From the NCBI GenBank assembly GCA_903927955.1, contig CAIYOW010000013.1, forward strand, positions 1 through 40,485: a DNA stretch of 40,485 nucleotides, given 5' to 3'. Positions 7,325-14,640 of this stretch are shown here, in pieces. The notes beneath the pieces are model-generated. The model worked only from the letters and a program-made list of their open reading frames with translations. It had not been told where the DNA came from and made no database searches. Both the position numbers and the translations under genes were made by a program. Within the stretch, counting starts at the first letter, position 1. Each line of letters begins with the position of its first letter. This stretch comes from an uncultured Methylococcaceae bacterium (GTDB taxonomy: Bacteria; Pseudomonadota; Gammaproteobacteria; Methylococcales; Methylomonadaceae).

Positions 7325-8904
7325 TCTATTTCACCTCTTTTAATGGATGTGAGGACTGCACCTTGCATGCTTTCTTTGTTGTCAAGCCTTTTGTAGATTT
7401 CTCTTTCAAGGGTAGTGGCTGCAAGCCTAACCACCAGCATCGACTTGACTTGTCCGGGGCGGTTGATACGGCCATTTGCTTGAGTATAAACTTCTGGCAT
7501 GTCAGTGGGTCCGTACCAGATAATTGTACTTGCAGCCGTGAGAGTAAGTCCGTGGGCCATTGTCCTAGGGTCTGCAACAATAATTCTGGGGGCTTTTTCG
7601 TGCTGAAAGGCTCGGAAGATTTCGTTTCTCTTACTCGGACTGACTTCGCCATTTATCATCTCCACTGTGTAATCGTTGCGTAGGTTACTATAGATCAAGT
7701 TTATTACGGATGTCAAGGGGGCGAAGATAAGTATTTTATCTTTTGTTTGTTCAATAATTTCCCGCATAACTGCAATTCGAGGTGCACAATCTATTTTATG
7801 GGTATCGTGTTTTACGTCATAAACTGCACCCAAAGATACTTGTAAGAGTTTCATCCGCAAAGCTGCTTCGTTGACTGCATTAATAGCTCCGTTTCCAATT
7901 GCCGCAGCCAATGCCGTTTTTAAAGCTTTTTGAGCTTTTTCTTGTTCTTTAGTCAGATCCACATCACGCATAACAAATTGACATGGAGGTAAATCTATAC
8001 ATTCTTCCCTATGAAACCTTATCGCTGGTTGTAGAGCATTAGCGGCTATTCGTGTAGATTCTGGTTTAGGAACCCACTTAAAATTAGTAACCCGCATCAT
8101 AGTACGATCTTGGAATGATTTATAGCTTTCTGTGTAGTCTTTTCTAACAATTCTTGCTTGCGCCCAAGCGTCCGTTGGCCCATTTGGTATAGGTGTTCCC
8201 GTTAGCCACCATATATAGTCTTTATCCTGAACGACTTGTTTTAAAACTTTATAACGCATAGTATTTGAATCTTTATAAACTGATCCTTCATCGACTATAA
8301 CCATATTTATATCTTCACGTTCTTTTAAGGTGTTAGCCAATTCCCCAAGAACCAAACCACGTAGCCCCCGATGACAGCCCACACCAAGACCATCGTGATT
8401 AATAATGTAAAAATCAGCGTCAGTTTTACTAAGAAGCTGTATTCTTTTTTCTCTTGATCCATGAAGCACAACGGCCTTTCTATTGCCTAAGAAATGTTGG
8501 AAAACTTCGTCATGCCATACCCGATGCAGTGTACTTAATGGACTAAGGATAATTGCTTTTTTTACTACACCTTTGGACATTAAATAATCGGCAGCCCAAA
8601 GAGTACCTAGCGTTTTTCCTGTGCCTATATCAGCAAGATTAAAAGCCCTTGGATGCAAAGTAAGAAAAGCACTCATATGTTTTTGGTGCTCAAAAGGCTT
8701 ATAACGCCCCTGCCATTGATATTCATGTAGTATAGGAGAAATAGCATTAAATCCCATAGCTCGCATAACCTGCATATTCCACAAAGTACAAGGCACAGCT
8801 ATTGTGTTAGAGTTTATAATTGTTGCTGTTTTTATAATTTGTACAATGCGTTGCGGCTCATCGCTCTGGTATATGCATACGTTATGTTTTTCCGAATAGA
8901 GCAT
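7321..8904 (-). CDS. SNF2-type DEAD/DEAH-box helicase
   Basis: A 527-residue superfamily 2 helicase. Motif I is ADIGTGKT (91-98), motif II is DEGS (205-208, in place of the more usual DEAH), motif III is TGTP (235-238), and motif VI is QANGRINRPGQ (475-485). The order and the GRINRPGQ motif are those of Rad54/SNF2-like helicases common in phages. It probably remodels DNA or unwinds recombination intermediates. AGGA lies 6 bases before the ATG at 8904. Its 5' end overlaps the VRR-NUC gene by 23 bases, and helicase plus VRR-NUC is a recurrent phage gene pair. Confidence 0.85.
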   Translation of the reverse strand: MLYSEKHNVCIYQSDEPQRIVQIIKTATIINSNTIAVPCTLWNMQVMRAMGFNAISPILHEYQWQGRYKPFEHQKHMSAFLTLHPRAFNLADIGTGKTLGTLWAADYLMSKGVVKKAIILSPLSTLHRVWHDEVFQHFLGNRKAVVLHGSREKRIQLLSKTDADFYIINHDGLGVGCHRGLRGLVLGELANTLKEREDINMVIVDEGSVYKDSNTMRYKVLKQVVQDKDYIWWLTGTPIPNGPTDAWAQARIVRKDYTESYKSFQDRTMMRVTNFKWVPKPESTRIAANALQPAIRFHREECIDLPPCQFVMRDVDLTKEQEKAQKALKTALAAAIGNGAINAVNEAALRMKLLQVSLGAVYDVKHDTHKIDCAPRIAVMREIIEQTKDKILIFAPLTSVINLIYSNLRNDYTVEMINGEVSPSKRNEIFRAFQHEKAPRIIVADPRTMAHGLTLTAASTIIWYGPTDMPEVYTQANGRINRPGQVKSMLVVRLAATTLEREIYKRLDNKESMQGAVLTSIKRGEIE

Positions 8905-9166
8905 GTACGTCCTGTATCCTATAAACTACACAAGCAAGACCACCAGAAGCTAATATTTTTTCCCGCACTGATTTTTGCCACGGGGTTTCTTTTCCGTTTG
9001 CCGCTTTAGTTTCTATAGAGAAAAAGCGTCCCTCCCAAACCCCTATGAAATCCGCTATACCTCGAACTCCATAACCTGTAGGCACTGGCATAAAATACCA
9101 ACATCTATCTAGGTTCGAAAGAAACGCTTTTACTTCCTCTTTAAGTTTGCCTTCCGGCGTTTTCAT
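8882..9166 (-). CDS. VRR-NUC domain nuclease
   Basis: A 94-residue PD-(D/E)XK nuclease of the minimal VRR-NUC type. Residues 34-41 are VRGIADFI (D39), and the E-x-K signature is FSIETKA (E52, K54), followed by the usual GKETPWQ and the helix RE.ILA.GG. Stand-alone phage VRR-NUC proteins are thought to cut branched DNA, matching the adjacent helicase. Its ATG overlaps the stop of the 53-aa basic protein (ATGA). The length is normal for the family. Confidence 0.85.
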   Translation of the reverse strand: MKTPEGKLKEEVKAFLSNLDRCWYFMPVPTGYGVRGIADFIGVWEGRFFSIETKAANGKETPWQKSVREKILASGGLACVVYRIQDVHALFGKT

Positions 9167-9324
9167 ACTTCGATATCATCTGTGCTAATTTTAGTGCGCT
9201 TACCTTTTGGCATTTTATTTACCATTTTTGATGCGCTGGCACGCGAGTCTGGCTTACCAGGTTTAACTGGTGCTGTCTTTGTAGGGGCTTTAGTCGTTTT
9301 ACCTGTGCTTACACCTTTACTCAT
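9163..9324 (-). CDS. 53-aa very basic small protein
   Basis: A small reading frame of 53 residues, starting MSKGVSTGKTTKAPT and ending STDDIEV. It is rich in Lys, Thr, Pro and Ala with almost no hydrophobic core, so probably disordered. It is joined on both sides: the start overlaps the upstream gene by 8 bases and the stop overlaps the VRR-NUC start (ATGA), which supports real translation. Function unknown; a nucleic-acid-binding accessory is a guess from charge. Confidence 0.6.
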   Translation of the reverse strand: MSKGVSTGKTTKAPTKTAPVKPGKPDSRASASKMVNKMPKGKRTKISTDDIEV

Positions 9325-9532
9325 CTTTTTCATAGTCTTCCTCCAAGTTGATAAACATTAGTTTTAGTTTGGCGTAGCTCTCTTGTGCCACTACTTCCGC
9401 AGGGACACCGTCATTATCGGCTACGTTCATATACAATATGCTTTGGTTGTCCGGTGTCGGAGCAATCCACATAACACGTTGTACATTTATTAAGACGGGG
9501 TATCCGTCAATATGGTTTAACTCTACAAACAT
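9317..9532 (-). CDS. Small protein resembling FlbD-type fold
   Basis: A 71-residue protein. The beginning, MFVELNHIDGYPVLINVQRV, then MWIAPTPDNQSIL and a final ESYAKLKLMF, resembles the short beta proteins of the FlbD-like family seen in phages, where a conserved hydrophobic strand is followed by a V.ES motif. Function unknown. AGAGG lies about 6 bases before the ATG, and it follows the Cas4-like nuclease by 2 bases. Confidence 0.65.
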   Translation of the reverse strand: MFVELNHIDGYPVLINVQRVMWIAPTPDNQSILYMNVADNDGVPAEVVAQESYAKLKLMFINLEEDYEKDE

Positions 9533-9534
9533 TT

Positions 9535-10197
9535 TCAGCCTCTGTTATGGGGACAGGTTTTCACATAGCAGAACCCGCAAATCCCCGATGGTTTTGGATC
9601 AAAAGAATCTTTTCTAGCAGCAAGTTCTATACGGCTAATTTTGTACAAAATATCTTGCCAAATAATAGGCTCTCCTTTCTCCCTTGTGAAACTGTAAGCA
9701 TCGCCAATCTTACCAGCCTGAAGCCATATATTGTTCCCGTGGATTTCTTCAACTTCTGGAAACAGCTTAAAAAGAAAACCAGCGAAAACTTGTATCTGAA
9801 ACAGCTTCTCCCTAACCTTGCCAGTTTTCCAATCGCCGATCCACATTTTACTACCTTTATGAACTACCACATCGGCTTTACCACGACCCCAAACGTCAGC
9901 CCCAAAAAAATCGCAAGGCCTAAAGTCTTTAGTAATAGCTAAAGGGTACTCAACCATAACAACCCCACCCTGACCCGCTTTCTCTACTGACTTGGCAAAC
10001 TTTTCATACATGTAATAAGGTTTAGGTAAAGGCTTCTTGTCTTTTACTCTTTCCTCCAAGGCTTTATGGACTTCTGTACCATGTTTATTTGATTCATTTT
10101 CTGGTTCTTTCTCTTTAAGGATATACCTGTGATAATACCGTTTAGGGCAAGTATCAAAACATTCCAAAGCACTATAAGACCAGGGGGGTATCTTCAT
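9535..10197 (-). CDS. RecB/Cas4-like PD-(D/E)XK exonuclease with Fe-S cysteines
   Basis: A 220-residue nuclease of the PDDEXK_1 (RecB) family. Visible motifs: GTEVHKALE (H44), GKADV (D109), the catalytic IGDWKTGK (D122, K124) and a glutamine in LFQIQVFAG. One cysteine near the N-terminus (C17 in FDTCPKRYY) and three at the C-terminus (C207, C210, C215) match the 4Fe-4S ligands of Cas4/AddB-type nucleases. Start at 10197 was chosen because the ATG overlaps the previous stop (ATGA); a longer form from 10245 would overlap that gene by 50 bases. It probably resects DNA ends during replication or recombination. No cas genes are present, so a CRISPR role is unlikely. Confidence 0.8.
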   Translation of the reverse strand: MKIPPWSYSALECFDTCPKRYYHRYILKEKEPENESNKHGTEVHKALEERVKDKKPLPKPYYMYEKFAKSVEKAGQGGVVMVEYPLAITKDFRPCDFFGADVWGRGKADVVVHKGSKMWIGDWKTGKVREKLFQIQVFAGFLFKLFPEVEEIHGNNIWLQAGKIGDAYSFTREKGEPIIWQDILYKISRIELAARKDSFDPKPSGICGFCYVKTCPHNRG

Positions 10198-10559
10198 GCT
10201 AGATCCTTGACCACTAAAGAGGCATAACCTGATATATCCTGCCACGAATCTTTATAGTTAGGGTCGCCATTAAGAATTCTGGATATTTTAGCTGCTATCA
10301 TGTCTAAAGCTTCTTTTTGTACATCCGAAAGCAAATCCCAATTGCTTGAATTGTGCGTCACAAATTTAAGTTCTTGCGCTACTGAAGCGTTATCACTGAA
10401 ATCACCATATCTTTTACCGCGATCTCGGATAATCTTATCAACACTATCTACAGTCTCCCGCTCGGGCTGATTCATAGCTTGACGAATTTCTTTCTCCCTT
10501 TGACGTGTAAATTCTACGGCATCTGGCAAATTATCATCAAGTGGTGTAAGCCCGTACAT
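10194..10559 (-). CDS. DUF6378-like phage protein
   Basis: A 121-residue protein. The C-terminal two thirds match a domain common in phages: RGKRYGDFSDNA, then EALDMIAAKISRILNGDP, then DSWQDISGYASLV. This is the DUF6378 pattern, all-helical with acidic residues and reminiscent of MazG-like NTP pyrophosphohydrolases, though the enzymatic role is not established. AGGAG stands 5 bases before the ATG. It lies between DNA polymerase and the RecB-like nuclease and is coupled to the latter (ATGA). Confidence 0.7.
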   Translation of the reverse strand: MYGLTPLDDNLPDAVEFTRQREKEIRQAMNQPERETVDSVDKIIRDRGKRYGDFSDNASVAQELKFVTHNSSNWDLLSDVQKEALDMIAAKISRILNGDPNYKDSWQDISGYASLVVKDLA

Positions 10560-10567
10560 AATAACTC

Positions 10568-12346
10568 CTACTTGCTATAGTTAACTGCGTATCCGCCTTC
10601 TGCACTTAAAGGCAAACCCTCGCACCATGCGGGGGTCAATTTCATTATATTTAGCCCAAATTCAAGAGCCTCGGCTCCGGTTTTTTCTGGTGCTACCCAG
10701 ATTAGTTCATCATGTACAGTCAACGCTACTTTATAACGCTTGCTAATTCTTAACATAGCTTGAGATATAACTACTCTCGCTGTTGCCTGTGTTGTATTCT
10801 CGATAAGCTTCGCTCCATATATTTTAACTGTCCCTTTAGTGCTGTCTAGGCAATAGCCCTCTTTACCCCTTTTTAAACTACTATAGTCCAAAAATGCCCC
10901 ATTGGGGAGGATAACCTTCTTCCCTCTAATTTTTAATGGGTGCCAATTATACTCAAAATTATCATCGGTACACATTTTACCAAGCACCCAGTCGGCTACA
11001 TCCCAAAGCCTGACTATTTTAGGGTGAGACTGTCTATAAGCGTTAATAGCCGCCTGGGCTTGTATATCACTGAGTGTTACACCTTTTAGCTTAACAGTAG
11101 CTTGTAGTTTTTTCCATCCGGTTCCGAAGCCAGCTCCTAACTCTACAGTTTTCCCCAAAAATCTTTCTATTGCGTCTGCTTTAGTTATAACTTTAACATA
11201 TATCCTAGTGGCAAGTTCGCAGTATAGATCCCGTCCGTCTTTGAAAGCTTCAAGCACCCAATCCTCTTTAGCGTGGTAGGCTAATATACGACACTCGACT
11301 TGAGATAAATCACCAACACAAACAACATAGCCTTCTGGGGCTAAAATTGACTTTCTTAGTTCTCCTCCCCTTGGAAAATTCTGGAAGTTAACTTTATCTC
11401 CTCCTGACCAGCGGCCTGTGTGTGCCCCATAGTATTTAAGGTAGATAGGCAAGTCCCCTCTCGCTGAGATACTAAGAAGGCGTCCTGCTCTTGTCTCACC
11501 AATCGTGCTTTTAGTTGCAAGCCTCGCCTCCGCCAATAGTCTTGTTTGCTCGTCCTCATGGTTTAATAGCTCCAAAAAAGATTGATCCGTTTTAGCAAAA
11601 GCAAATGTTTCTTTGCCCGTCCTAGGTGATATTTTACGTGGGGGTGACACACCTAGTTTTTCTAGTATCGCCGAAAATTTGTCCGCACTTGCCAAGTCTT
11701 TTTTAGCGACACCAAGTTGAGACAGCAGTTCTTCTTGTTTATCTATAGTCTCGTCCATGTAGTTTTGTACTCGGTCTACGTCTAATTGCAACACTGGCTC
11801 CGTGAACATGCGAATTGTTAAATCTATTACTTGTAGCTCCTCCTTTGGTACCAAAGGCAGCATTTTCTTAAATATTAAATAAGTTAGCTCCACATCGTGT
11901 TTGCACCCTTCCATAAGTTCTTCTAGTAAATCACTGTCTTGGTATAAATCTGCCAAAGTCTTATTTTTGAACTTTTCGTAAGGTACTATTTTTGAGCCAA
12001 AGCCAAATTTTTTAGCTAGAGTTTCTAACGAATGCGATTTGTCGTGTGGGTAAAGTAGCCTCGCCATTGATAAGGTATCAAACCAAAACTTAGGCTTAAC
12101 GTCATAGTGATAGTTCAAAATTAATCCGTCAAAATGGGCATGGTGACATAGCAGAGCGTTATCTTTTAAAAGTCTTTCTGTATAATCTGGCATAACTGCA
12201 TGACATATCGCTGGGTTATCATTGAGCTTATAACCAAAACAAAGTGTGCTAAACATATCACCACGGATATATTCTTCGGTTGTAAGCTTTTTAAGGCTCC
12301 AATCTTTACTGAAGAACGTCTCAAAATCGCCGGTTATAAGATGCAT
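10568..12346 (-). CDS. DNA polymerase, family A, with 3'-5' exonuclease
   Basis: A 592-residue replicative polymerase. The proofreading domain has ExoI GDFET (D7, E9), ExoII HAHFDGLILN (D73) and ExoIII CKHDVELTY (D151). The polymerase domain has motif A GDLSQVECRIL (D346), motif B ERFLGKTVELGAGFGTG (R395, K399) and motif C TVHDELI (H545, D546, E547). There is no 5'-3' exonuclease domain. The O-helix residue four after the lysine, equivalent to E. coli Phe762, is Leu403, and the Tyr766 equivalent is Phe407. Length is close to other phage polymerases of this group. It works with the primase-helicase and SSB candidate of the same unit. Confidence 0.93.
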   Translation of the reverse strand: MHLITGDFETFFSKDWSLKKLTTEEYIRGDMFSTLCFGYKLNDNPAICHAVMPDYTERLLKDNALLCHHAHFDGLILNYHYDVKPKFWFDTLSMARLLYPHDKSHSLETLAKKFGFGSKIVPYEKFKNKTLADLYQDSDLLEELMEGCKHDVELTYLIFKKMLPLVPKEELQVIDLTIRMFTEPVLQLDVDRVQNYMDETIDKQEELLSQLGVAKKDLASADKFSAILEKLGVSPPRKISPRTGKETFAFAKTDQSFLELLNHEDEQTRLLAEARLATKSTIGETRAGRLLSISARGDLPIYLKYYGAHTGRWSGGDKVNFQNFPRGGELRKSILAPEGYVVCVGDLSQVECRILAYHAKEDWVLEAFKDGRDLYCELATRIYVKVITKADAIERFLGKTVELGAGFGTGWKKLQATVKLKGVTLSDIQAQAAINAYRQSHPKIVRLWDVADWVLGKMCTDDNFEYNWHPLKIRGKKVILPNGAFLDYSSLKRGKEGYCLDSTKGTVKIYGAKLIENTTQATARVVISQAMLRISKRYKVALTVHDELIWVAPEKTGAEALEFGLNIMKLTPAWCEGLPLSAEGGYAVNYSK

Positions 12347-12348
12347 GA

Positions 12349-12573
12349 TTATCTTTCAAAAGTGCCAAGGGCATAATTTATTTTAAGAGCTAGGAACTTC
12401 TTTTTAGAAGGGTTAAATGTACCATAGGCGGGGTCTGTTGCCTTAACTTTTAGCTTCTGTTTCTCGATTAACTTTCTACGCATAACTACATACCCACATT
12501 TTTTGCTACAAGTATAACGTGCTACTTTTGTAATAGGACTGCCACATATAATACACAGCTTATTAGAAGGCAT
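12349..12573 (-). CDS. Zinc-ribbon small protein
   Basis: A 74-residue basic protein. C7, C10, C22 and C26 (LCIICGSP ... YTCSKKCGYVV) form a CxxC...CxxxC zinc finger at the N-terminus. The rest is lysine-rich and may bind nucleic acid. It is 2 bases before the DNA polymerase gene on the same unit, so a polymerase or host RNA polymerase partner is conceivable, but I do not recognise the family. Confidence 0.65.
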   Translation of the reverse strand: MPSNKLCIICGSPITKVARYTCSKKCGYVVMRRKLIEKQKLKVKATDPAYGTFNPSKKKFLALKINYALGTFER

Positions 12574-12575
12574 TT

Positions 12576-12749
12576 TTAGTCTCTTTCTGGCTGTGTCATT
12601 TCAATATAAGACCGTTCTTTAACATCAAACATGTTTAGCCACATATCGCATAACTGTATTACAGCTTCCCCATAAGGCTTTCCAGCGTCTCTTAAGGACA
12701 CCTCTTCATAACGCGCGATTGCTATTGCTGCTCTATCTGAAAGTGTCAT
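12576..12749 (-). CDS. 57-aa hypothetical protein
   Basis: A short helical, acidic reading frame of 57 residues: MTLSDRAAIAIARYEEVSLR to MTQPERD. GAGG lies 8 bases before the ATG and the start overlaps the stop of the 51-aa gene upstream (ATGA); its stop is 2 bases from the zinc-ribbon gene start. It fills what would otherwise be a 170-base gap. Function unknown. Confidence 0.65.
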   Translation of the reverse strand: MTLSDRAAIAIARYEEVSLRDAGKPYGEAVIQLCDMWLNMFDVKERSYIEMTQPERD

Positions 12750-12901
12750 TTTGTTTCCTCACTGATTTCTTTGGTTGGTTCGTGAGCGATAATCTGGTCT
12801 GGGTGAATAAGCAATAACACGTCAATGTTGCCACTGTTCAGCATTTGCATATCAACATTATCCAAAACAATCGTCACTTTATCCCCTTTGCGGTATTTCA
12901 T
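12746..12901 (-). CDS. 51-aa small beta protein
   Basis: A 51-residue protein starting MKYRKGDKVTIVLDNVDM, a pattern of short strands typical of a KOW/SH3-like barrel. The C-terminus is acidic. Start chosen at 12901 because it follows the previous stop by 4 bases; the much longer open frame upstream (to 13045) is lysine-rich readthrough of the neighbouring gene in another frame. Function unknown. Confidence 0.6.
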   Translation of the reverse strand: MKYRKGDKVTIVLDNVDMQMLNSGNIDVLLLIHPDQIIAHEPTKEISEETK

Positions 12902-12905
12902 GGTT

Positions 12906-13109
12906 TTACTTCTTTCTTTTAAGTGCATTTTTTGCCAGCTTTTCCAACAGAATTTTTGTAAGCTCTTTGCCCAATAAAGGTGGGCCTTCTTCGCCAAAAA
13001 TTTTATTTTCTTGTTTAGCCCGTTTTGCCACATTGGCAAGTTCAATACCCCTTATATTATCCGGATTACTATAAAAAATATAAAGTGGCAGTTTTCTTTT
13101 GCGTTGCAT
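12906..13109 (-). CDS. 67-aa basic hypothetical protein
   Basis: A lysine-rich protein (MQRKRKLPLYIFYSNPDNIR at the start, KNALKRKK at the end). ATG at 13109 is preceded by AAGGA inside the end of the upstream gene, 12 bases away; a GTG at 13112 has better spacing (9 bases). Probably an early phage accessory protein; I do not recognise the family. Confidence 0.6.
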   Translation of the reverse strand: MQRKRKLPLYIFYSNPDNIRGIELANVAKRAKQENKIFGEEGPPLLGKELTKILLEKLAKNALKRKK

Positions 13110-13117
13110 CACTATAA

Positions 13118-13309
13118 CTAATCCTTCCAAGCAAAATCCTGCAAAACGGCATCGATGCGATCTTTTGTTTTCTTATCCCAATCCGATAAAAGCTGCTGAT
13201 TATGCTCTTGCACTCCGGAAATAGCCTTGCCTAAAGCAATCCGCCTTTCTTGACTGCCATAGCACCTTATGTTGTCGAGTTGATTTTTTGCGCCGCGTGA
13301 AACCCTCAT
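13118..13309 (-). CDS. 63-aa hypothetical protein
   Basis: A helical charged protein (MRVSRGAKNQLDNIRCYGSQ at the start, LQDFAWKD at the end). The start at 13309 is fixed by GGAGG 7 bases upstream and by overlap with the preceding 31-aa frame (ATGA). A longer in-frame start at 13351 would ignore both signals. Function unknown. Confidence 0.6.
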   Translation of the reverse strand: MRVSRGAKNQLDNIRCYGSQERRIALGKAISGVQEHNQQLLSDWDKKTKDRIDAVLQDFAWKD

Positions 13310-13401
13310 TTTTTGTCCTCCAACCTTTTGATCTCGTCTTCGATGCACCATATCGCCTTGCGGTGCAGATTGTCATAGCAGACTCGTGGTTTTAGATTCA
13401 T
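13306..13401 (-). CDS. 31-aa coupled miniprotein
   Basis: A 31-codon frame (MNLKPRVCYDNLHRKAIWCI to KRLEDKK). Its start overlaps the stop of the zinc miniprotein and its stop overlaps the start of the 63-aa gene, both as ATGA, and it carries the next gene's Shine-Dalgarno. Such exact double coupling argues for translation. Function unknown. Confidence 0.45.
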   Translation of the reverse strand: MNLKPRVCYDNLHRKAIWCIEDEIKRLEDKK

Positions 13402-13493
13402 TCTTCATCTTCTAATTCCACAAAATGTTGGCCGCATGTGTCGCAATACAAATGTCCATCATCTTTAAAAATAGTTTTCCCGACACACCCCAT
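13398..13493 (-). CDS. 31-aa zinc-ribbon-like miniprotein
   Basis: A 31-residue frame reading MGCVGKTIFKDDGHLYCDTC and then GQHFVELEDEE. Cys3, Cys17, Cys20 and His23 could hold one zinc, and a DGHLYCDTCGQ.F pattern is typical of zinc ribbons. It begins 2 bases after the stop of the 101-aa gene and overlaps the next start (ATGA). No strong Shine-Dalgarno is seen, so it would depend on coupling. Confidence 0.5.
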   Translation of the reverse strand: MGCVGKTIFKDDGHLYCDTCGQHFVELEDEE

Positions 13494-13495
13494 AT

Positions 13496-13801
13496 TTAAG
13501 CAAGGCTCGCCTTCTTCATAGATATTTTCTGTGGTTTGTGGATTAGAATGCCGTTTACCTCCTCCGGTGATGGTATTAACTTTTCATCAATCTTGATTAT
13601 TAGATCAAGCATTTCTTCCCAGTAAGCCTCTGGTGTTTTTCCGTAACAAATCCTATCGGCTCGGATCATTTCTTTTAGATTTGCCAAGTCTTTGTCGATG
13701 GGTTGTTTCAAGGCACGCAGTTCGCGCTTGTTGTAAAGCTTAACACCATCATTGGAATAGATAATTTTATCCCAATCTTCCGTGGTTTGAGGATTTGACA
13801 T
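13496..13801 (-). CDS. 101-aa hypothetical protein
   Basis: A charged, largely helical protein (MSNPQTTEDWDKIIYSNDGV at the start). Start taken at 13801, where TAATG overlaps the previous stop; an in-frame ATG at 13813 lies inside the upstream gene. No Shine-Dalgarno of note. Part of the early small-gene cluster; function unknown. Confidence 0.65.
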   Translation of the reverse strand: MSNPQTTEDWDKIIYSNDGVKLYNKRELRALKQPIDKDLANLKEMIRADRICYGKTPEAYWEEMLDLIIKIDEKLIPSPEEVNGILIHKPQKISMKKASLA

Positions 13802-14091
13802 TAGATACACCATTCTATGTTAAGTGTTAGTTCGCCTATGTTGGTCGCTCTGCCAACAAACTCACGTTGAAAATTCGGTGATGTTCCATCAAAAACATAC
13901 TGTCCGTACTTGGCGCATGAGGTTATATTTCCTTCTGCGCTAATGCCAAGCATGATAGCCATTCCATCGTGTATGCCAATGACAACCCAAAACTTCTGCG
14001 GGTATCTTGCGCCACCCTTACAGCGGTAAACATTACCGACCATAAATTCATCGTCGGGAAAATTGGGCTTATTTTCTGTATTGAATTTCAT
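13801..14091 (-). CDS. 96-aa hypothetical protein
   Basis: A 96-residue protein with a beta-rich look: GNVYRCKGGARYPQKFWVVI, then GMAIMLGISAEG and REFVGRA. GGGGGAA precedes the ATG at a good distance. It follows a truncated MIKY-type gene by 16 bases. The family is familiar from other phages only as hypothetical. Confidence 0.7.
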   Translation of the reverse strand: MKFNTENKPNFPDDEFMVGNVYRCKGGARYPQKFWVVIGIHDGMAIMLGISAEGNITSCAKYGQYVFDGTSPNFQREFVGRATNIGELTLNIEWCI

Positions 14092-14107
14092 TTATTCCCC
14101 CTAAAGA

Positions 14108-14179
14108 TCACAAGCATGGAATCGTGCTCGCCGAAAGCACTTCGCCAGAAAAATGGTTTAATACGATGTATTTAATCAT
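14108..14179 (-). pseudogene. Truncated MIKY-family fragment (23 codons), locus a
   Basis: Reads MIKYIVLNHFSGEVLSASTI and ends three residues later. It is homologous to the N-terminus of the intact pentapeptide-repeat gene at 15068-15262 (MIKYNVLNRSTGGVQFTAVI) but stops before the helical and pentapeptide parts. The start overlaps the stop of a pentapeptide fragment upstream (ATGA) after GTGGAGG. Probably a remnant of recombination between paralogues, though a 23-aa product is possible. Confidence 0.55.
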
Positions 14180-14253
14180 GACCTCCACCCCTCTGTTAGT
14201 TTGACAGCGCTCAGATCAGCTTCGCACAGATCGGCATCGCACAGATTAGCAAA
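14176..14253 (-). pseudogene. Out-of-frame pentapeptide-repeat fragment
   Basis: In the -1 frame relative to the gene at 14211-14462 the DNA reads FANLC DADLC EADLS AVKLT and then a short tail to a TGA at 14176-14178. These are clear A(D/N)LXX pentapeptide repeats. No start codon is available in this frame; the frame closes upstream at a TAG near 14300. A frameshift within the AAAAA run near 14280 would fuse it to the upstream protein. I read it as a broken or recombined pentapeptide gene. Confidence 0.55.
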
Positions 14254-14462
14254 CTCTTGCAGCGGGTCTGTGGTTTTTGATACTCCAATGATCTAATGTG
14301 GTCGATTGCCCAAGTTAAAATCTTGGCGTCTCCGCTTCCGCTATCCCTGTAAAGAAGATAATCCCGTAAAGTGACGAGATTATCCATTGGCGTTGAATTA
14401 GATGCTTGCTCGGCGACTCTTGGATCAACTGCTATTTCTGGCGTGGTTACTGGATCAGGCAT
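14211..14462 (-). CDS. 83-aa hypothetical protein with frameshifted C-terminus
   Basis: Residues 1-65 (MPDPVTTPEIAVDPRVAEQA onwards, then DNLVTLRDYLLYRDSG) look like a normal Pro/Asp-rich N-terminus plus helical region. The last 18 residues (CKSLLICAMPICAKLI) are the wrong-frame translation of a pentapeptide-repeat segment, so the gene has probably lost its original end. Start overlaps the preceding gene by 8 bases. Function unknown. Confidence 0.55.
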   Translation of the reverse strand: MPDPVTTPEIAVDPRVAEQASNSTPMDNLVTLRDYLLYRDSGSGDAKILTWAIDHIRSLEYQKPQTRCKSLLICAMPICAKLI

Positions 14463-14640
14463 GTTTCACCCCCAGATAAACGGCCAACACTTTTAGAATG
14501 TCATTCGCATCATCAACGCTATCGACAACACTTATGAGTTCCAACCATTTGTCTTGGTTGTGCCGCTTAACTTTGTGGTTGAGCCACATATCCAAAACTT
14601 TTTTGGCTTTCTCGATGCCCTCTAGAGTGGTTTGAATCAT
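14455..14640 (-). CDS. 61-aa helical hypothetical protein
   Basis: A small all-helical protein (MIQTTLEGIEKAKKVLDMWL at the start, LKVLAVYLGVKHA at the end). Its ATG overlaps the stop of the nucleotidyltransferase-like gene (ATGA), so the two are probably made together. Function unknown. Confidence 0.65.
   Translation of the reverse strand: MIQTTLEGIEKAKKVLDMWLNHKVKRHNQDKWLELISVVDSVDDANDILKVLAVYLGVKHA

Noticed and set aside
9535-10245. Cas4 adaptation nuclease of a phage CRISPR system
   Set aside because: The motifs fit the broad RecB/Cas4 family, but context (polymerase, helicase, VRR-NUC) is replication and no repeats or cas1 exist.
12746-13045. Long form (99 aa) of the 51-aa gene
   Set aside because: The added 48 residues are Lys/Trp-rich readthrough of the neighbouring gene in another frame; the start at 12901 follows the preceding stop directly.
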